This document shows, one piece after another, positions 44,614 through 47,798 of a stretch of DNA of 47,798 nt. Numbering within the stretch: position 1 is the first letter of the stretch; each line of letters starts with the position of its first letter. The notes under the pieces were generated by a model, which searched no databases, was not told the origin of the DNA, and saw nothing but the letters and a program-made list of their open reading frames with translations. Source of the stretch: Gammaproteobacteria bacterium (GTDB lineage Bacteria > Pseudomonadota > Gammaproteobacteria > PS1 > Pseudothioglobaceae); contig JASLYC010000026.1 in assembly GCA_030739975.1 (NCBI GenBank), positions 1 through 47,798 of the forward strand, in the 5' to 3' direction. The position numbers were made by a program, and so were the translations under genes.

Positions 44614-47265
44614 CTATACTGATAGAGGGTTTGGCTTATTATTGCTAATCTTATACTTCTTTAAAGCCTTTGTCACTTGAGATTTGTCTATTAAGCCTTC
44701 TTCTGAGAGTGATCTAAGTGATGTTACTACTATATAGTTAGCGTTTACTTCAAAAAATTCTCTAAGGGCAGCTCTAGAGTCAGACCTGCCAAAGCCATCA
44801 GTTCCAAGGACTTCATAACGACCTGGTATGTACTTCCTTACCTGTTCAGCATAATTTTTTATGTAGTCAGTAGCAGCGATTATTGGACCCTTTGACCCTT
44901 CTAAGCACTCACTAATATAAGGCTTTTTAGGTTTACCTTTAGTCATGAAACGGTTTTCTCTTTCAACAGCTTGAGCCTCTTTTGTTAGCTCATTAAAGCT
45001 AGTTACACTCCAAACTTTAGAGCTAACGCCCCAATCATCATCCAATATTTGTGCAGCTAACTCTACCTCCCTTAAAATAGTTCCGCTTCCTAAAAGTTGA
45101 ACTTCATTTTTGTGTTTTCCTATTGTTTTAAGGTGATATATTCCTTTAATTATTCCTTGTTCAGCGCCTTTTGGCATTTCGGGCTGTTGGTAGGTCTCGT
45201 TCATTACAGTTATATAATAAAAAACACTCTCCATATCTTTATACATTCTGCGCATACCGTCTAGAATAATAACGGTTAATTCATAGGCATAAGTTGGATC
45301 ATAAGTTACACAGTTCGGTATCGTATTTGCAGCAATAAGTGACTCTCCGTCCTGATGCTGTAGCCCTTCACCAGCAAGCGTTGTTCTTCCAGCTGTGCCT
45401 CCTAAAAGAAACCCTTTAGCCTGCATATCGCCTGCAGCCCAAGCTAAATCTCCAACACGCTGAAAACCAAACTTGGAATAGTATATATAAAATGGGATCA
45501 TTGTCACGTTATGGGTTGCGTATGAGGTAGCTGCTGCAATCCAGTCAGAAATTGCCCCGGCCTCTGTTATACCTTCCTGCAAAACCTGCCCCTTGATATC
45601 TTCTTTATACCACATCACAGTTTCTGAGTCCTCTGGCTCATATAATTGCCCTGATGAGGAATATATTCCCATCTGCCTAAATAGACCCTCCATTCCAAAT
45701 GTTCTTGCTTCGTCTGGCACTATAGGAACGATTCGATGGGTTAAATCTTTTTCTCTAATGAGTAGGGTTAGAAATCTCACAAATGCCATGGTGCTAGACA
45801 TTTCTCTGTCTCCAGATGATTTCAGTAATACATCGAAAGTCTCAAGAGATGGAATATGTATTTTCTCTAAATCAAACTTTCTTACTGGTAAATAGCCACC
45901 CAGCTCTTCACGCCTCTTTCTAAGGTATTTTAATTCTTCACTGTTATGGTCTGGTTTATAAAAATTTAGTTCTTTGGCGTCCTTTTCGGTAACAGGAATC
46001 TGAAACCTTTTTGCAACTCTATTTAGTGCATCAAGACCCAACTTCTTTTGGCTATGGGTTGTGTTTTTCCCCTCTCCTGCTTCACCCATTCCATAACCCT
46101 TAACAGTTTTTGCTAGAATTACGGTTGGCTGACCAACGTGCTCTTTGGCTCTTTTGTATGCCTGATAAACTTTGTTTGGATCATGACCCCCTCTCTCTAA
46201 TGCAAAAATCTCCTCATCACTCATATGCTCAACTAGTTTTAATAGCTCAGGATACTTACCAAAGAAATACTGACGAACGTATGCACCATCTTTAGCTTTG
46301 TATGCCTGATATTCTCCATCAACAACCTCTTCCATGCGTTTTTTTAGCATTCCAGATGTATCTTTAGCTAAAAGACTATCCCATCCCCTACCCCAGACTA
46401 CCTTTATAACATTCCAACCGGCGCCACGGAACATAGCTTCAAGTTCTTGGATAATTTTGCCATTACCCCGAACCGGCCCATCTAGGCGTTGTAAGTTACA
46501 GTTAACAACAAATATTAGATTATCAAGTTTTTCCCTACCAGCTAGAGATATCGCTCCTAAGGACTCAGGTTCATCAGTTTCTCCATCTCCTAGATAAGCC
46601 CAAACTGTCCTTTTATCGGTTTGCTTTACCTCTCGGTGATGCAAATATTTCATAAATCTAGCTTGATAGATAGCCATAATTGGCCCTAGCCCCATTGAAA
46701 CTGTAGGGAACTGCCAAAAATCAGGCATAAGCCATGGATGTGGGTATGATGATAGGCCATTTTTTTCTGTTTCTTGGCGAAAATTAACCATCTGTTCTTC
46801 TGTAATTCTGCCCTCAAGAAATGCTCTAGAGTATATTCCAGGTGCAATATGCCCTTGAAAAAATATTAGGTCTGCCCCCTGATCTGAATTTGGTCCACGA
46901 TAAAAATGATTAAATCCTACTTCATATAAAGTTGCGCTTGATGCGAATGAAGCAATATGGCCACCCAATTCTGATGAAAATTGGTTGGCTTTTACAACCA
47001 TAATCATTGCATTCCATCTAATTATTGATTTAATCCTGTGCTCTATTTCGTGCTGTACTACGAGTTCGGTCTCTTTTTCAACAGGAATAGAATTTAAATA
47101 GGCTGTATTGACACCTTCTGGCAAGTCCATACCTTCTTCGTGTGCCATGTCCACCAGTTGCTTAAGAATGTATTTAGCCCTATCTTCACCTTCAAATCTG
47201 GCGACTGATCTAAATGCCTCTAACCATTCTCTAGTTTCTATTGGATCTGGATCTCTAATTGACAT
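44614..47265 (-). CDS. aceE: Pyruvate dehydrogenase E1 component (homodimeric type)
   Basis: Thiamine-diphosphate enzyme that decarboxylates pyruvate and acetylates the lipoyl E2. The 883 residues match E. coli AceE (887). The ThDP/Mg2+ motif is GDGETDEPESLGAISLAG to VVNCNLQRLDGPVRGN. N-terminal IETREWLEAFRSVARFEG and central TAGRTTLAGEGLQHQDGES are typical. aceF and lpd, which usually follow, are not adjacent. A possible -10 (TATAAT) lies at 47297-47302 on the minus strand, giving a short leader of about 25 bases. Confidence 0.97.
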   Translation of the reverse strand: MSIRDPDPIETREWLEAFRSVARFEGEDRAKYILKQLVDMAHEEGMDLPEGVNTAYLNSIPVEKETELVVQHEIEHRIKSIIRWNAMIMVVKANQFSSELGGHIASFASSATLYEVGFNHFYRGPNSDQGADLIFFQGHIAPGIYSRAFLEGRITEEQMVNFRQETEKNGLSSYPHPWLMPDFWQFPTVSMGLGPIMAIYQARFMKYLHHREVKQTDKRTVWAYLGDGETDEPESLGAISLAGREKLDNLIFVVNCNLQRLDGPVRGNGKIIQELEAMFRGAGWNVIKVVWGRGWDSLLAKDTSGMLKKRMEEVVDGEYQAYKAKDGAYVRQYFFGKYPELLKLVEHMSDEEIFALERGGHDPNKVYQAYKRAKEHVGQPTVILAKTVKGYGMGEAGEGKNTTHSQKKLGLDALNRVAKRFQIPVTEKDAKELNFYKPDHNSEELKYLRKRREELGGYLPVRKFDLEKIHIPSLETFDVLLKSSGDREMSSTMAFVRFLTLLIREKDLTHRIVPIVPDEARTFGMEGLFRQMGIYSSSGQLYEPEDSETVMWYKEDIKGQVLQEGITEAGAISDWIAAATSYATHNVTMIPFYIYYSKFGFQRVGDLAWAAGDMQAKGFLLGGTAGRTTLAGEGLQHQDGESLIAANTIPNCVTYDPTYAYELTVIILDGMRRMYKDMESVFYYITVMNETYQQPEMPKGAEQGIIKGIYHLKTIGKHKNEVQLLGSGTILREVELAAQILDDDWGVSSKVWSVTSFNELTKEAQAVERENRFMTKGKPKKPYISECLEGSKGPIIAATDYIKNYAEQVRKYIPGRYEVLGTDGFGRSDSRAALREFFEVNANYIVVTSLRSLSEEGLIDKSQVTKALKKYKISNNKPNPLSV

Positions 47266-47296
47266 ATAAAATTACATTTTTTAGTTAATAATTTTG

Positions 47297-47302
47297 ATTA
47301 TA
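47297..47302 (-). promoter_or_regulatory. Possible -10 of aceE
   Basis: A consensus TATAAT on the minus strand, preceded by TTGGG, about 32 bases before the aceE ATG. No convincing -35 at 17 bases. Confidence 0.35.
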
Positions 47303-47436
47303 CCCAAGCTGTAGTTGTAGCTCATTTTAATAGGTAGAAACTTAAGTAAAAACTAGACGCTATGAAATTGGTAGGTCATAATAATACAAGGCATCACTAT
47401 TTTGTTAAGTAGCAATATAAAAACAAAATGAGTTAA

Positions 47437-47790
47437 TTAAGCTTTAACAGCGGCAACGACTGACACCTCCACCAGCAGCTCTGGCCTCGCCATTAAGGCA
47501 CTAACACAAGCTCTGGACGGCGCAAAACCTGATGGCACCCAAGCCTCCCATACGGAGTTCATTGCATCAAAGTCGGACATTGCTTTGAGATAAATCGTGG
47601 CAGAAAGGATATGCTCTTTAGAGCTTTCATATTTATTCAGAAGCAATTCCACCTTATCAAGCATTGTTTGAGTTTGTTCTGTAATACCGGCAGACGCATC
47701 TACGCAAACTTGTCCACAGAGATAAAGAGTGCTGTTGTGTATAACGGCACGACTCATACGCTTATTTGTTTCAAATCTAGAAATATTCAT
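47437..47790 (-). CDS. RidA/YjgF-family protein
   Basis: A 117-residue member of the RidA (YjgF/YER057c) family, trimeric enamine/imine deaminases and relatives. The conserved arginine is present in [20 protein letters not shown], and the N-terminal [11 protein letters not shown] segment fits. The fingerprint is closer to an Rid subgroup than to archetypal RidA, so the substrate is uncertain. Its GC content, about 46 percent over 47461-47760 by hand count, looks higher than the surrounding DNA. The start ATG is 8 bases from the window end. Confidence 0.85.
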   Translation of the reverse strand: MNISRFETNKRMSRAVIHNSTLYLCGQVCVDASAGITEQTQTMLDKVELLLNKYESSKEHILSATIYLKAMSDFDAMNSVWEAWVPSGFAPSRACVSALMARPELLVEVSVVAAVKA

Positions 47791-47798
47791 AATGATTC

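Noticed and set aside
47370-47385. AATTGGT half-site upstream of aceE, suggestive of PdhR control
   Set aside because: Only one half is present; the expected ACCAATT arm is missing.
47437-47790. RidA-family gene as a recent foreign acquisition
   Set aside because: GC is higher by hand count, but the gene is short, aceE also has GC-richer stretches, and no mobile element borders it.

Overview
This window reads as a contiguous piece of an AT-rich gammaproteobacterial chromosome. Gammaproteobacterial gene orders are recognisable throughout: trxA-rho, rodA-mltB-dacA, ffs-dnaX-ybaB-recR, aceA-aceK, ppsA with ppsR, and slyX. The low GC, small gaps, many 1-14 base gene overlaps, a TRAP transporter and a complete glyoxylate shunt suit a marine, streamlined heterotroph or mixotroph, for example the SUP05/Ca. 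Thioglobus group. That placement is inference from gene content and composition; no tRNA, rRNA, insertion sequence, phage or CRISPR array was seen.

Layout. 1-7159 (minus strand): lptF (cut by the window edge), rho, trxA, glnD, gltX and a Sel1-repeat gene. 7240-11815 (plus): a Mth938-like gene, rodA, mltB, dacA and a D-amino-acid-transaminase-like gene, a cell-wall block. 11896-14585 (plus): the 4.5S SRP RNA, dnaX, ybaB and recR. The dnaX gene has an in-frame UAA directly before an A10-G tract, splitting the gamma-like part from the tau C-terminal domain. 14582-16758: a 3' remnant of gloA, a methyltransferase and an MFS transporter.

16794-24138 is a carboxylate-use block. A minus-strand operon (HTH-only IclR relative, FadR-type GntR regulator, lutA, lutB, lutC) stands back to back with a plus-strand TRAP transporter (dctP, dctQ, dctM). 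Both promoters have good sigma70-like elements, and each carries an ATTGG-N5-CCAAT inverted repeat just downstream of its -10 box, matching the PdhR/LldR type of FadR-family operator. A plausible reading is a regulated L-lactate (or related 2-hydroxy/2-keto acid) uptake and oxidation unit. 24352-28447 continues with ppsA and its regulator ppsR (pyruvate to PEP) and an AEC permease. 28455-34489 (minus) holds a glyoxylate shunt unit, aceA-aceK-rraA-glcB, plus a small GIY-YIG gene, with a full-length IclR regulator divergent from aceA. Together these would take lactate to pyruvate, PEP and acetyl-CoA, and support growth on C2 and C3 acids.

35669-47798 is mostly housekeeping: valS, an SH3b/coiled-coil membrane protein, guaB, a JmjC ribosomal oxygenase, pnp with a clear terminator, slyX, hopJ-like, aceE (with no aceF next to it) and a RidA-family gene.

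The most notable points are the interrupted dnaX, the stand-alone HTH paralogue of IclR, and the paired operators between the lut and TRAP operons. I did not find a clearly new multi-gene system; the regulatory arrangement at 20360-20845 is the nearest to one.
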